Below are positions 11,217 through 21,795 of a stretch of 28,549 nt of DNA, piece by piece. How positions within the stretch are numbered: the stretch's first letter is position 1; each line of letters starts with the position of its first letter. The position numbers and the translations under genes were made by a program. The notes under the pieces were generated by a model, which searched no databases, was not told the origin of the DNA, and was given only the letters and a program-made list of their open reading frames with translations. The stretch is from Perkinsus olseni (taxonomy: Eukaryota; Perkinsozoa; Perkinsida): positions 1 through 28,549 of the forward strand of contig JABANN010000445.1 of assembly GCA_013115125.1 (NCBI GenBank). Reading direction: 5' to 3'.

Positions 11217-13708
11217 ATGCTGTCTCGCTCGGGCCGACGTCTATTCAACGCTGCAGCATCATCATCGTCCTCCATAACCGGTGGCAGCTCTGCTGTGGCC
11301 AGGCCACCAACTCACCACAGGATCGATCCAGCATCAATCGAGGTAACATGCTCTGAGGCAGCTCGAGTTCACATCTACAAGGAGCTCCTTCCAGTTCACC
11401 AGTGCTCCGAGGCTTTCCGTACGGCCACCGTTGGACACCCTCGAATTCGGTAAAAAGTTTTCGGATCATATGCTGGAGATAGACTATAATATGGTAACTG
11501 GATGGGCAAAGGTAGTAGTGGCGGTGGATTGGTGATGGCGCGGTAGTCATGGTGAATGGCTTAGCCTCGAATAATGCCGATGGGTGACATCAAGGTCCAT
11601 CCAGCGTCGCATGTACTGCACTACGCAGTCCAGTGTTTTGAGGGAACGAAAGTGTACGGGCCCACGTCATACCAACCTTCCCCCTAATCACGGTGCTCAC
11701 GGTGCTCAGATATCGGGTTCCTGATGGGGTTAGAGAGTTCCGCCTATCCAGTAACATCGCTCGTTTCGCCAACTCCATTAGACGTAGTGCGATGGCTGAC
11801 CTCACCAAAGAGGATGAGAAGGCCTTGTAGTCTTTGGGAGGCCCCGGGAACAACCCACCCCCACTGCATGCCTAGATACGAGCTAATCAGGGAGCTAGTT
11901 CTCATCGATGAGCACATGATACCGTCAGAGCCAGGCTATTCCCTTTACCTCCGTCCAACTTGTATTGGAACCCAGGTAGGGAGGCGATGGCCCTACTGCT
12001 GACTAAATCATCCATCAAACTCGACAGGCTACCTTGGGAGTGTTCCCTCCTACTGATGCCAAGATATTCGTGATAAGCAGCCCCGTCGGACCGTAGTGCT
12101 GCTCTTGCTAATATCTCTGCTGCTGCTCCGTGACACACGACTCATTATAGTTACTATAAGTCAGGATTCAAGCCAGTGTCGTTGATGGCATCGACTAAAA
12201 GTGTGCGGGCTTGGCCTGGAAGTAAGGGCGGTGGTAGCCTCGACACCACTGACCACTCTACGTTCAATAACGACAGTGGTTGAATTCATACATCGCGCAA
12301 TTGAGGAACGGATTCATAGTATCTTTCTGAAGCCTACTGCGTCTTGAAGCGTCATCACATCGCCGCCCACCAGGTACTGGGGCCCAAAAAGTGGGCAGCA
12401 ACTATGGTCCGACCCTTTTGCCATTGCGGGAAGCAGTGAGTGCTGTGCCTGTACAAAAGGGTTAAAGTTTGCCTTGACGCACGCCTTTAGGTTGAACAGG
12501 GCTACTCACAAATACTGTGGCTGCTGCCTACTGATGCGTCAGCAGAGGACTACTTTGTAACGGAAGTTGGTAGGGATCTGCCCGGTTATGTCCCTGCCGT
12601 TGACGGCTCCCTATGACGAGGTACCATGAACCTCTTCGTGGCGCTGCGTAACTCCGAGGGTATAGAAGTGGTCACGCCACCGTTGAGTGACGTCATATTG
12701 CCGGGGATAACCAGAGACTCAGTAAGGGGTGCCAGTGAGGTCGAGCTGCCGGTGTTCGAAACTGTGACCTTGGGATTGGACGTCTGACGCCCTCCTCCCT
12801 GATCTAACAGGACTTTCCTTTCGATGTGTGCTGGTGCTCTGTTCATACTTAGCTAATACGACCGGGAGTATTGTCAGGCGCTCCAAGTTCTGAAGGCAGA
12901 GGAGGCACGACACAAGTTGAAGGTGTCTGAAAGGGACATCACCATCAACGAGATACTATGGGCCTACGAGGCCGGGAATCTCCTGGAAATATTCGGTAGT
13001 AGCGGTGGAGGTCAGTGAAGAGTGATCGCTGCGACCTGTCTGAGTTAGACAGAGGCTGTTGGATGTTCACTCTCCTGTAGCAGGAGTCTTGTTGGCTCCG
13101 TATTATTCGCCCATTAGTGTGGCCAGCTACTCGCACGTTAATCTTCGAGCGGGTAGTCGCCGTTGCCGGGACAGGCTACTGCGTTTGACCAGCGTTAGGA
13201 ATTCGGACCGCTGCGTATACTCGTGTACCCTGGGAGTACTGATAGTAGATCTAACGGGATCGAATCTCGAGGTACCGGCACAGCAGCCATCGTGTGTCCA
13301 GTGAAGCTGGTCCATTTCAAAGGAAAGGATATCCACGTAAGCCTCTCCTAATCCCTCGCGACAGTTATTCGTGTTATTGTGACTGTAGCGTTGATCAACC
13401 CACTACTGTATTGTCAGGTACCAGTTGACGATCAGCTGGGGGCCGGCCCTATCTGCAAGCTTGTCTTAGATGTTGTAAGTACCGTTAGTACCATCGCATC
13501 TTCCATCGCTGTTTCTTCCGGTCTCATCCTTGTCGGTGATCAATAGCAATGAGGCTTCGATAAAATTTAGGTGGACCGCGTGATGAGTAGTAGTCGTTGG
13601 TCATTTCAGATCCAACAGGCCCAACGAGGCCGAGGCGAGTTTGCGGGAAGATGGTCGACGCTGTGGACCCAGGATATGCGTATAACGCAAACACCACCTA
13701 ATTTCTAG
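11217..13708 (+). CDS. Branched-chain amino acid aminotransferase (PLP fold type IV), 14 exons
   Basis: Exons: 11217-11342, 11395-11511, 11565-11653, 11710-11826, 11876-11975, 12028-12092, 12151-12221, 12374-12435, 12491-12569, 12621-12721, 12878-12995, 13272-13336, 13418-13474, 13610-13708. All 13 introns are GT-AG and phase-consistent, giving 421 residues ending in TAG. Family blocks appear in order: LEFGKKFSDHM, HYAVQCFEGTK, SLYLRPTCIGTQ, ISSPVGPYY, VRAWPG, then KVGSNYGP with the PLP-binding lysine at about K234, TEVGTMNLF (about 273-281), LKVSERDITI and FGTGTAAIVCPV (about 348-359). It interconverts Leu, Ile and Val with their 2-oxo acids using glutamate/2-oxoglutarate. The Arg/Ser-rich start (MLSRSGRRLFNAAASSSSS) suggests a mitochondrial presequence. 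The mammalian CxxC redox pair is incomplete (AIVC). Introns after exons 7, 10, 11 and 13 are 135-276 nt, the others 49-81 nt. Confidence 0.92.
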
Positions 13709-14232
13709 TAATGCCCTCTGGTGCTCGCGCGATCCCCGAACGAGTCGCCTTGGAGGCGGAGCTCGGGGGTCGTCACCCACACTGCTCGCCGCCGGCTACT
13801 CAGAATGCTGTTGCTGACCATATTCAGGGCGGTCTGCGTGGATGATTCTTCTCCACCCTGTCCTTGCAGGTACTCGGTGTCGAGATGGTTTGTCTTTAGC
13901 CTAGGTTCGTATCAGCGACGTTGACAATGGTAGGACTTGCCTATCTTCCGTCAGCCTGGCAGCATTCAATTTTTTAATGTACTACCATTATGACGATTAT
14001 GATCGTATAACGGGTTTATGATCGGTCCAAGGGGAGTGGTATCGGTACCTGCGTCACTCCTCATCCTCACTATCCAACATGAGTTTTCTAACACTACCGT
14101 CTCAGTCGAGGGCGTTCACCATCGCCTTGCGTTGTACAGTCAGACATGGACAGGAAGCCGTCAATAAGGCTCATGCACAGCGACGGAGCATATTCTTAGT
14201 CGACCACCCACACATACTATCAGTTTAACATC
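13709..14232. other. Intergenic region before the half-transporter
   Basis: 524 nt between the aminotransferase stop and the half-transporter ATG. It contains an AT-rich patch near 13970-14010 with the short dyad ACGAT-TATG-ATCGT. An in-frame TAG lies just upstream of the ATG at 14233. I found no coding exon here. Confidence 0.45.
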
Positions 14233-17200
14233 ATGTCGGTTCGCCAACCTCTGGTAGGATTGGCCGTAGAGGAGGCTGCCCAGCCTCAAGTCGGGTCGGC
14301 GTGTGAAGTGTTGTTCGACCGGGCGAGGACTGTTACAGTCATATGCCTCATCACTACGTGCTTGCTTGCTACTGTGGCCTTATGGAGAGTCCGATCTCTC
14401 CACTTCGAAGGTGATCACCGACGCCTCGGAGGGCTGCCGCTGCCACTTTCTTAGTTCTGCTGTGTTGTCGGTGGATTGACTCGTATAGAATGATCAGCTG
14501 GCTACAGTTATCGTGGACTCGAGTGTGAGTGCCTCAGTTCCGGCTTATCGAAGCCCTGGTACTGCCGGAGATGATGAGGACTTCACCATCCTCAAGCCCG
14601 ATATAATCATCTACTCCACCATTGCCGTCATAGGCCTTGCTGCCCTCACTATCGCCGGCTTTGTCTTCATTGCTAAAGTAGCACACCACGTCAACGCTCG
14701 GAAATGCACCATCGGATTCTGATGGTCACCTTGGCCGTGATACTCGCACAGTTCTGTCCCCTAGGGCGCAATAGGCGAGGATGGCCAGCAGCTAGGGTGT
14801 TACTCGACCCTCTCCGCAGTACATCGAACCTGCCTCTTCTCAGTGCCTCCTACCGAGCTCAAGTGGAGTCGGTCGGTTCATTCGGGTGGCCTCCCCCGAG
14901 ATCATCCTCTACTCGTGTGGTATGGCGTGTCTGTATGCTGCTGCGGCCACCAACCTAGCCATGCCAAGGTAATCCCTCTCATCCTAGAAGGCTTCAAAGT
15001 GTCTTGAAACATTTTGCCGAGAAATCGTCAGTTCAAGTCCCAGTAGAACATCTTCTCAGGCTCTTCGGTGCCATCATCAACCTAGTGTCGGTGCCCTCCG
15101 CCATGACCCCGCTCGAAAAGCGAGCCCGGCTCAATCGAGAGGCCCTAGAGCTACTCGTTTGTTTGGTGCTATCCAACCTCTTCAGTGGAGGGAGGGCTGC
15201 ATCACTCAGTGCTGCTGGTGAGCGCATTGTGGCACGACTGAGGTGAGAGACGGCCTCTCGAACGCCGGACTACTCGCTATGTTGTATGCTCTCTCATCCC
15301 TGGTTCTATCCAGGCCTCTGAATTAGGCTGCTGACAGATTTCGATCGTCTCTCGATTCGGGTGTGTGGCGTGTGAAAGACCAACGAAGCCTGTATGATGG
15401 CGCTGCTGGTGCTGCTCAGGAAAGAGCTGTTCTCTAATCTACTTCGCCAAGAAGTTGCGATGTACGATGAGATCAAGTCAGGAGAGCTCACCAGTAGACT
15501 CTCCAACGATGTCACAGTACTCCACTGCCGCTCAGTATCCTCTGCCACGGGTCTTCTCAGACTCTCCAAGATGCACTCACCGTTAACCTCTCTGTTGGTG
15601 TCCGTTCTGTTGCCTCCGTCATCGGAGGTACTATCATACTTTTTATAATCTCCACTAGGCTCGCTCTGGTAAGTTCAACGCTGGCTCATTCCACCGTCGG
15701 CTTGACGGAGGTCTGAGAGTGCAAATCGTCGACTTTGACTGCTGCGGGATATGGTCTTTTCCTACGAACCAGCGGGCGTCCTTGATGTTCTTATTTCGAG
15801 CCTGGTGTAACATCAGTCGTAGCATCGCCCCACCTCACTCCATCTTCCGATTGCTGCCCTTCAGATGATGTTATCGGTCATACCCCTCGCCGCCATCGCT
15901 ACCATGTGCTACGCTAGATTCGTGGGTCAGCTATCGAAGGACTACCAGAAGGAGTTGGCCTCCTCTACCGAGGTCGCCACCGAAGCCCTCAGCAGCATTC
16001 GTGTCGTCAAGACCTTCCCCAAGGGGGAGGCCAAGGCCGAAACACGGTAGCTTTCCTTAACACTCCGCTGCGCCTAGCGTTCTCTTACGAATCAACATAG
16101 GTACGCCCTCCACATCGATCGGAGTTACGCTATCGGCTTGAGAAAGTCCTTCGGCTTCGGTGGCTTCAGTTGGATAGTTGGTATGCTCATATTCATCTCA
16201 ATGACAGCGGTGGTGTGGTATGGAGCGGGTCTGGTCCTCAGCGGAGAAATGCTGCCTGGTAGCAGCCTCGAAAACTGCTGCCTGCTCCTGCCATCCTCAT
16301 CAGGCACTCTCATGTCCTTCCTCTTCTACACTCTGGGTAGCATCGGTGGATCGGTAGCTGGGCTGTCGGAGGTCGTCTCTAAGCTAGCCGAGACCGTAGG
16401 GGCCACGGCCAAGGTGTTTGAGTATATCGACAGAGAGCCTCAGCACGCTGCCGCCACAGCGGAGGTCAGCACCTCACCAGTGGCTTCGGCTACTCGTCAT
16501 TCGCAGATATCAGATGGCGTCGAGTATCAGCCCTTGCTCTGCTCTGGACGCCTCAACTTCACCGAGGTCCGGTTCGCCTACCCGACTAGAGGTGACATTG
16601 AAGTACTCAAGGGCATCACGTTTGCAGTGGAGCCTGGCCAGGTGACTCGGGCGTGCCGCTGCTGCTGCTGCTGCTGACGTATGCCTGCTGTTGTAGACGG
16701 TCGCGTTGGTCGGCCACAGTGGGGTCGGCAAGTCGACTTGTATTTCCCTCATACTGCGCTTTTACGACCCGACGGCTGGCGTGATCGCTTTGGATGGGAG
16801 GAGCTTGGCAACACTCAAGGACGACTGCCTCAGGAGAAACGTCTCCTCGGTGGCGCAGGTCAGCAAGTACCATAACCGGGGATCGAACCTGCGGCCTCTC
16901 AGGAGCCTGTGCTGTTCTCAACGTCGATTATGGATAACATCAAGTACGGCTCGGATAGAGATATCACCCAAGAAGAGGTGAGAGGCCAATGCCTAATCCA
17001 ACAGCATTCAGCCGCACCGAGCTGGACGGGGCCGTGGATCCGCAGCGGCGTCCCAAGAATGAACAGAAATTGTCCGAATGAGTTGAGCGCCTCAATCCGT
17101 TCGGACGATTACCGGCTCAACTTGGAGCTCGGCGACCCGCAAGTGAAGCTAGTTGAACAGGTGGAATCGGCGGCTAGGGCGGCCAACTGTCACCACTTCA

Positions 17201-17734
17201 TATCCACTTTCCCAGAAGGCTATGATACTCTCGTTGGAGAGCGAGGCGTTCAGCTCAGCGGCGGGTGAGGAGAACCACCAAAATGGTTCTGGCGTTCTTC
17301 ACAGCATTGGTTCAGGCAAAAGCAGCGGGTTGCCATTGCCCGATCCATGGTAGCATCACCAAAGATACTCCTACTAGACGAGGCAACGAGCGCCCTTGAC
17401 GCTGAGAATGAACGGAAAGTTCAAGAGGCTTTAGAAGAGTAAGCCTGGCCAAAGCAGCTCTGTCAGCATCCTCCAACAGGTTGAGCTCTTCTCGAACGAC
17501 AATAGTAGTGGCCCATCGGCTGTCCACAGTGCAGAACGCTGATGTTGTTATCTACATGGAGGATGGTCGAGTAGCTGAGAGGGGTAGTCATCATCAACTA
17601 CTGGCCCTGAAGGACGGCAAGTGAGATGGGACTCCGGCCGTATCGGCCGGAGTCAGCCGGCGAGGCCCCCCTCCTGTAGGTACGCGGCTCTTGTGCGCCA
17701 ACAGCTTCATGGATCGGCATCGTTTCTGGAGTGA
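14233..17734 (+). CDS. ABCB half-transporter (TAP/ABCB9/ABCB10-like), 16 exons
   Basis: Exons: 14233-14410, 14508-14677, 14752-14796, 14844-14968, 15060-15242, 15420-15516, 15561-15668, 15865-16046, 16101-16258, 16304-16641, 16697-16858, 16903-16977, 17161-17264, 17316-17438, 17480-17620, 17680-17734. Every join keeps phase; the product is 747 residues. Two extra hydrophobic segments (exons 1-2) precede a six-helix TMD with family blocks [22 protein letters not shown] and [15 protein letters not shown]. The NBD has Walker [10 protein letters not shown] (about 534-542), Q-loop VAQEP, LSGGQ (about 639-643), Walker B LLLDEA (D663) and the His switch VAHRLSTV. It must dimerise to act. Family roles are peptide or small-molecule export from a lysosome- or ER-type membrane or the mitochondrial inner membrane; I cannot choose. 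The last exon adds 18 codons; ignoring that intron gives an earlier stop at 17622. First two exon boundaries are least certain. Confidence 0.88.
17630..17654. repeat. Perfect hairpin in the last intron of the half-transporter
   Basis: Arms 17630-17639 (GACTCCGGCC) and 17645-17654 are exact reverse complements around a GTATC loop. The stem is GC-rich and sits 9 nt after the GTGAGA donor of the 59-nt terminal intron, so it would occupy much of the intron. It could affect splicing or 3'-end choice: retaining the intron ends the protein 18 codons early. Confidence 0.7.
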
Positions 17735-17813
17735 ATTTATAATAGATCATCATCAGGGTTGCGTTGAGCAGTGGAGGACCGCGTAATCTCATCGTAGAAG
17801 TGTACATCCGCAA

Positions 17814-18365
17814 ATGACTGAAGACGAGATTCATTATAGCATTTGGGTGTCACCGCCGCCGGAAAGTGTTGTTTATGACCAAGTGTCGAGGCTGATAAAG
17901 AACGCACACAAGGCATGCCCGTCTGTGACGGATGCTGTGTTCCAACCACACATCACCGTGGTGGGGTCGTTTATGGCGAGTAGCGATGAAGACGCGGTGG
18001 TCAATGCGAGAAACCTAGCTCGTGCAACAGCAGGCCCGATCACGGTTGAGTTTGAGGCTGAGCCGGCGGTGGTCGAGGCCGACAAATGGAATATGGTGGT
18101 GGTGTTCTGGATTGATGATGATGGTGACTTGCTGGCGTTACACAAGGCGTTTGGTGGGGGTGGGGAGGGGTACACGCCCCACATGTCTCTGTGCTACGGC
18201 TGTTCCTCCAGACAAGAGCGGGTAGATCTCGCGAAGAGGATGAAGGAGGTCACAACATTGAGCGGTCGCTGTCGCTTCGAGATTGATTCCGTCGAGCTTT
18301 GGAAAACCGAGGGCGGTCTTAACGGCGTCACTGGCTGGCGGGAAATTGATCGATTTGAGCTGTGA
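17814..18365 (+). CDS. 2H phosphoesterase, cyclic phosphodiesterase-like (CPDase)
   Basis: Single exon, 183 residues, starting 79 nt after the half-transporter. Two H-x-[ST]-x motifs define the 2H fold: HITV at 46-49 and HMSL at 123-126, about the usual spacing for plant- and yeast-type cyclic phosphodiesterases. In that family these His/Ser/Thr residues form the active site, which opens 2',3'-cyclic nucleotides or ADP-ribose 1'',2''-cyclic phosphate left by tRNA splicing. SIWVSPPP near the N-terminus also fits the CPDase group. No signal peptide or membrane segment is seen, so it is probably cytosolic. Exact substrate is an inference. Confidence 0.85.
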   Translation: MTEDEIHYSIWVSPPPESVVYDQVSRLIKNAHKACPSVTDAVFQPHITVVGSFMASSDEDAVVNARNLARATAGPITVEFEAEPAVVEADKWNMVVVFWIDDDGDLLALHKAFGGGGEGYTPHMSLCYGCSSRQERVDLAKRMKEVTTLSGRCRFEIDSVELWKTEGGLNGVTGWREIDRFEL

Positions 18366-18918
18366 GTGATGATATCATCTTTTCGCCTTTTGTTTTCGCA
18401 CGGGTTGCGTTGAACGATATTCATATTACTTTTGACCTCGAAGGCAACCGCGCCGTTTACCCTCTCCGGAGAATCGGAGTAGTGGTGTGGGGACCACAAC
18501 GCGGTGTGCGGGGGAGTTAAAGTATCTCAAAGCTGCTGTGTCTGCATCACAGCCTACATGTCCGGCGATCGTGCTATCCTGTTCAACATGATGCCTCCGG
18601 GGAACTTTTCAAGCGGCTTGTCAGTTGTATCGGGATTCTTGATACAACAGCTGGTAGTCCAGTAGTTCGCCCCTGCGGAAGCTGTACAACTCCGGAACGG
18701 GGAGCGGCGGTACGGAATCCGAGATCCGATGACTGAGCGAAGTATGGGACTGACGTAAGAAGTTAGTTGAATAATCACGCCCAACACGCTCCGCTGCTTT
18801 ACTCTCGAGCCCCACTGCGCGAGGAAACCCTTCTTGTTAACCCTGTCTTCTGAGCTCTCACTGTAACGCAAAATATCCGATCCAGCATCTGTGGAAATAC
18901 CATGCTAGCAGATCAAGT
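18366..18918. other. Convergent 3' intergenic region
   Basis: 553 nt between the stops of two converging genes. It holds an inverted repeat at 18624-18648 (arms GTTGTATC/GATACAAC, 9-nt loop) that could sit in a 3' UTR or end a transcript. A minus-strand open frame of 105 codons (18871-18554) has an ATG but no recognisable motif; I do not call it a gene. Confidence 0.45.
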
Positions 18919-20379
18919 TTAGGCGGCCATAGAAGCGTGTGGGAGGGATGATGAGTGAGCTCGGAGACTCCGAATAATCGCACGGCGTCGAGTCATTGGC
19001 ACGTACGGCTGCAACTCGTCGTTCCACCCACAGAGAACAGCGGTGATGAGTATCTCTGCGAAAGAGGCCTGAACATCCTCGCGATCGTTCTCATCTATGG
19101 CGATGGTCCAGTCGTCCTGCTCAGCCATCGCCTTCACGCTGTTGTTCTTCAACAGCTCATTCGCAACATCTATCGTCATTGCAGCAAAACTTGTGTTGAA
19201 TCTTTCTGCTTGCGAATAACTAACCTCGCGCCAGGCGGACCTCACCAAATCGACGCCCTGTTGGGATAGTGGTATCCTGACGAGACCAGTGACCTCGGAG
19301 CGACCTCGTGTACGTGCCCAGCCGAGTACTTACTCTAAGTGTTGGCGTGGTCTCGGGTCCGCGAGAAGTAGGACATTGACTAAGGCATGGTTGTGCTCCT
19401 CACTCCAGATCATCACAAGCATCGACAGAGATTGTGCCTTCAGAGTCAGGGTGTCCAAAGACAAGTTGTGATTGCTAAACTCACACTGTTCGGATCTGCC
19501 TGATTGCAATCCGCCCGCATTGCCGAGGTTTCACCCTTCGCCCAATGTGTCCGGGCGTGCCGGGCGATGATCAGCGGCGAGATCGCCCTCGGGTTCTTCG
19601 AGAACTCAGCGACCAGCTTGGGGTAGGCGCTTCGCAGCACTTCGCGTGTATTGTTTTGCGCAAGCATAAGCCTTGAAATTTCAATCATGCTCTCTTCGCA
19701 TTCATGAACGTTCTGCTGTATATATTGCTCCATATTGTGGAAGGGACTGAAGTGATGCCGCATTGTTTTGCGCTCCCCTTGGTCGGGCATAGTCTTTTCC
19801 CTGAAAGTAAGGCTGACATATGACGAGGAATCTTGACGTACCGCCCACTACGACTCACGTTAGCCGAAGCGAGGTATGGTCAACAAAATAATAACCAAAC
19901 TCTTCGTTGTATTTTCCCGTCACTGACGCCCAGTGCTACAGGAAGGAAAATGGTACCGAGGAACGCATCAACCGGAGATGGAAAAATTCCGCCGACGGGG
20001 GTCTCTTGCTATGGTAGACCAGATCGGTGGTCTTGCTATTGCTTACAGCAGTGTGAATGTATTCGGTGTCATTTCCGGTTGGAATGGTGTAATCTCCCTC
20101 TCCTCGGGTATAATTGGCAGTGAGTGTGCAGCTACTTCGGCGCTGGACGGGAGCAGTGAGCGGTACCTGTAGTCCAGCCTATAAATACACACCGATATAC
20201 ACGACACCTATATATACCATAACGATATATACACCTATAAGTACATGTTCCGAGGTCGACGAGAGGCTCTCTTTCCATCGGAAAGCCATAAACATCGACG
20301 GGCTCACCTCCTTAGAAGCACTAGACAGCGTCTGATGATGGAGTGGGATAGTGAGCAGGCCGGTTTTGAATACTCGCAT
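18919..20379 (-). CDS. Six-exon gene of unknown function (340 residues)
   Basis: Minus-strand exons: 20379-20308, 20142-20047, 19935-19859, 19800-19485, 19437-19334, 19276-18919. Introns are 165, 111, 58, 47 and 57 nt with GTGAGC, GTAAGC, GTGAGT, GTGAGT and GTAAGT donors, and all five joins keep phase. The stop is TAA. The product starts MRVFKTGLLTIPLHHQTLSS, possibly an organelle presequence. It then has NYTRGEGDYTIPTGNDTEYI and EEFGYYFVDHTSLRL, followed by a mostly helical, charged remainder with no obvious membrane segment. I recognise no family. The longest intron contains a degenerate TATATACAC-type tract (plus strand about 20179-20243). The exon chain is well supported by splice consensus and phase; a start further upstream cannot be excluded. 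The convergent neighbour is the CPDase gene. Confidence 0.65.
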
Positions 20380-21404
20380 GGAAGATTATGAACCGTGATA
20401 AGCAGGAATCTCAGTAGTAGGAGAGCCCGTTCCCCGCAAGCCAGCTGTAGCCCACAGGCTGTAGATTCTACAGTGTAGGATCACAACAGAATTTCTCGGG
20501 CCGCAGAGCATTGAAAATCCGTCACCATCCAGTCAGCGTGGCCTCAACGCGGACTGCGCTGATTAAGGGCCGCGGGCGGAATTCTTCGGAGCACAATCTC
20601 GTAGCAAGTCCTGCATTTTGCACGATGGGCACGCTGGACCATAAGTCACTTGAGGAGGGGCCGAAAGCTCCGCAGGGAAGAACGGAAGGTCTGCTATTTC
20701 TAGCTATCTATGAACTGCTCTTTCCGGGAGTAAGGAGCGCAAACTGGCTCTCTACTCCCAGCTCCTCGATGGGAGAATTCAGTATTGCCATCCCCGGGGA
20801 TCGATCGTTCCAGCATCGAACGACGGTGGCTGCAGCATACTAACCGCGACTCCAAGCCTAGGAAAAGCATGCGACTCAGACTGTTCCACACTTTTCGAAC
20901 TTGCGAGAACGTATCCCTTCCGTACATCTCAGTGTGTGAAGTAGTCTTTGGCCCCGTCGCAGATCTGGCCGTACGGTAGTACTCGGAATATATTTGACCT
21001 GTTCCAATGCCCACTGTCCAAGCTTGGACGATCTTGTAAAGCTTCTGTCTTGGTATAGAGTACCTATTGCGATGAGCTCTCGCTCCTTCTCACACATTGC
21101 AATTCCGATCTCTCTAACGAAGAGTTATCCCAAAGCGAGATCATCGACGACGTTAGTGGTCTGATCTCCGACATGTCACTTTTCTCATTCTCATGAAAGT
21201 TGCGGTAAGAATCAGAAGAGCCCTTCGGAACCGTTTCTCAATTGTCCTTGGCAGCGATCTTTAGAAGCTACACAACCCTAACACAAAGGCTTCCCCAGAC
21301 CTCACACCTGACTCACCTTCCACCGACGTTCCACCGAATCGAACTCTGCTGCTCCACTGCACATGCTCTCTGTTGTTTTCGTCTTCCAGAGCTACTCATA
21401 GTTG
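20380..21404. other. About 1 kb with only weak coding signals
   Basis: This is upstream of the six-exon minus-strand gene and downstream of the TLC-like gene. One minus-strand chain is phase-consistent: exon 21408-21317 (MTTMSSSGRRKQQ...), intron of 58 nt, exon 21258-21153. It would encode about 65 basic residues, but its ATG overlaps the likely stop of the gene before it. A further minus-strand frame near 21010-20850 looks partly protein-like but cannot be joined uniquely. A 15-nt palindrome lies at 20459-20473. No repeat family was recognised. Confidence 0.35.
20459..20473. repeat. 15-nt palindrome upstream of the six-exon minus-strand gene
   Basis: CTGTAGA and TCTACAG flank a single T at 20466. 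It lies 80 nt upstream of the ATG at 20379 on the minus strand, within the probable promoter or leader. Its 7+1+7 design resembles the longer one-base-centre palindromes at 187-215 and 1681-1705. Confidence 0.45.
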
Positions 21405-21795
21405 TCATCGGGTGAAGCGCTACAGATCAGATGCTTCGTTTCAGGCCTGCTAGACATGGATATCTTACTTCTATCATAACAGTTACAGCGGCGACACTAT
21501 ACGCCCAGTGGATTGCTTCTCCCATCGCCATATTCATCAGACCTTGTCGGAGGGGGAAATAGAAGTTCTGCCAGCCACAGACCACACGTGTCAAAATAAT
21601 ATAAGCACTGAAAAATATGGCGTGAATGATACCAAGATACCATTTGGCAACCCTTTCAGAAATCGAACTTGTTGCCAGTTTATGTCCAGCGAGTAGCATC
21701 AAGGGGGCACGGAAGCACAGCATGAGTATTGGTATTATTGAGGTACGTAAATCCCACATGAAGACCTCCAGAGCACTCGGTAAGTCTTCACGCAT
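21405..21795 (-). CDS. Small membrane protein, possibly TLC-domain related
   Basis: The main exon starts with the ATG at 21795. It probably ends at 21469 before a 49-nt GTAAGA...TAG intron, then a 15-nt exon 21419-21405 ending RFTR-stop; unspliced, the frame stops at 21427. That gives 113 or 122 residues. At least three hydrophobic stretches are visible. The order LEVFMWDLR, then WYLGIIHAIFFSAYIIL followed by TR and a Trp, recalls the Glu/Arg-containing C-terminal half of TLC (TRAM-LAG1-CLN8) proteins; this is a weak resemblance. A full TLC domain needs about 200 residues, so this is either a fragment or has more 5' exons. An open stretch upstream to about 21858 (…PCPPIYDVGV) could be one. 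The TMEM14 gene before it on the same strand ends 138 nt away. Confidence 0.45.

Noticed and set aside
14969-15059. A 19-nt intron at 14969-14987
   Set aside because: The 91-nt intron 14969-15059 joins NLAMPR to [11 protein letters not shown] in phase and matches the family better.
15517-15560. A 26-nt or 19-nt mini-intron within this stretch
   Set aside because: A normal 44-nt intron spanning the whole stretch restores the family block [18 protein letters not shown], so no ultra-short intron is needed.
18554-18871. 105-codon minus-strand open frame in the convergent intergenic region
   Set aside because: No motif, no splice partner and unremarkable composition; not enough to call a gene.
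19933-20172. Plus-strand open frame with a hydrophobic stretch (IGGLAIAYSSVNVFGV...)
   Set aside because: It lies opposite exons of the minus-strand six-exon gene, which has five phase-consistent joins with good splice consensus.
20175-20260. TATATACAC-type tract as a microsatellite locus or promoter
   Set aside because: The repeat is degenerate and falls inside an intron of the minus-strand gene; no regular unit could be defined.
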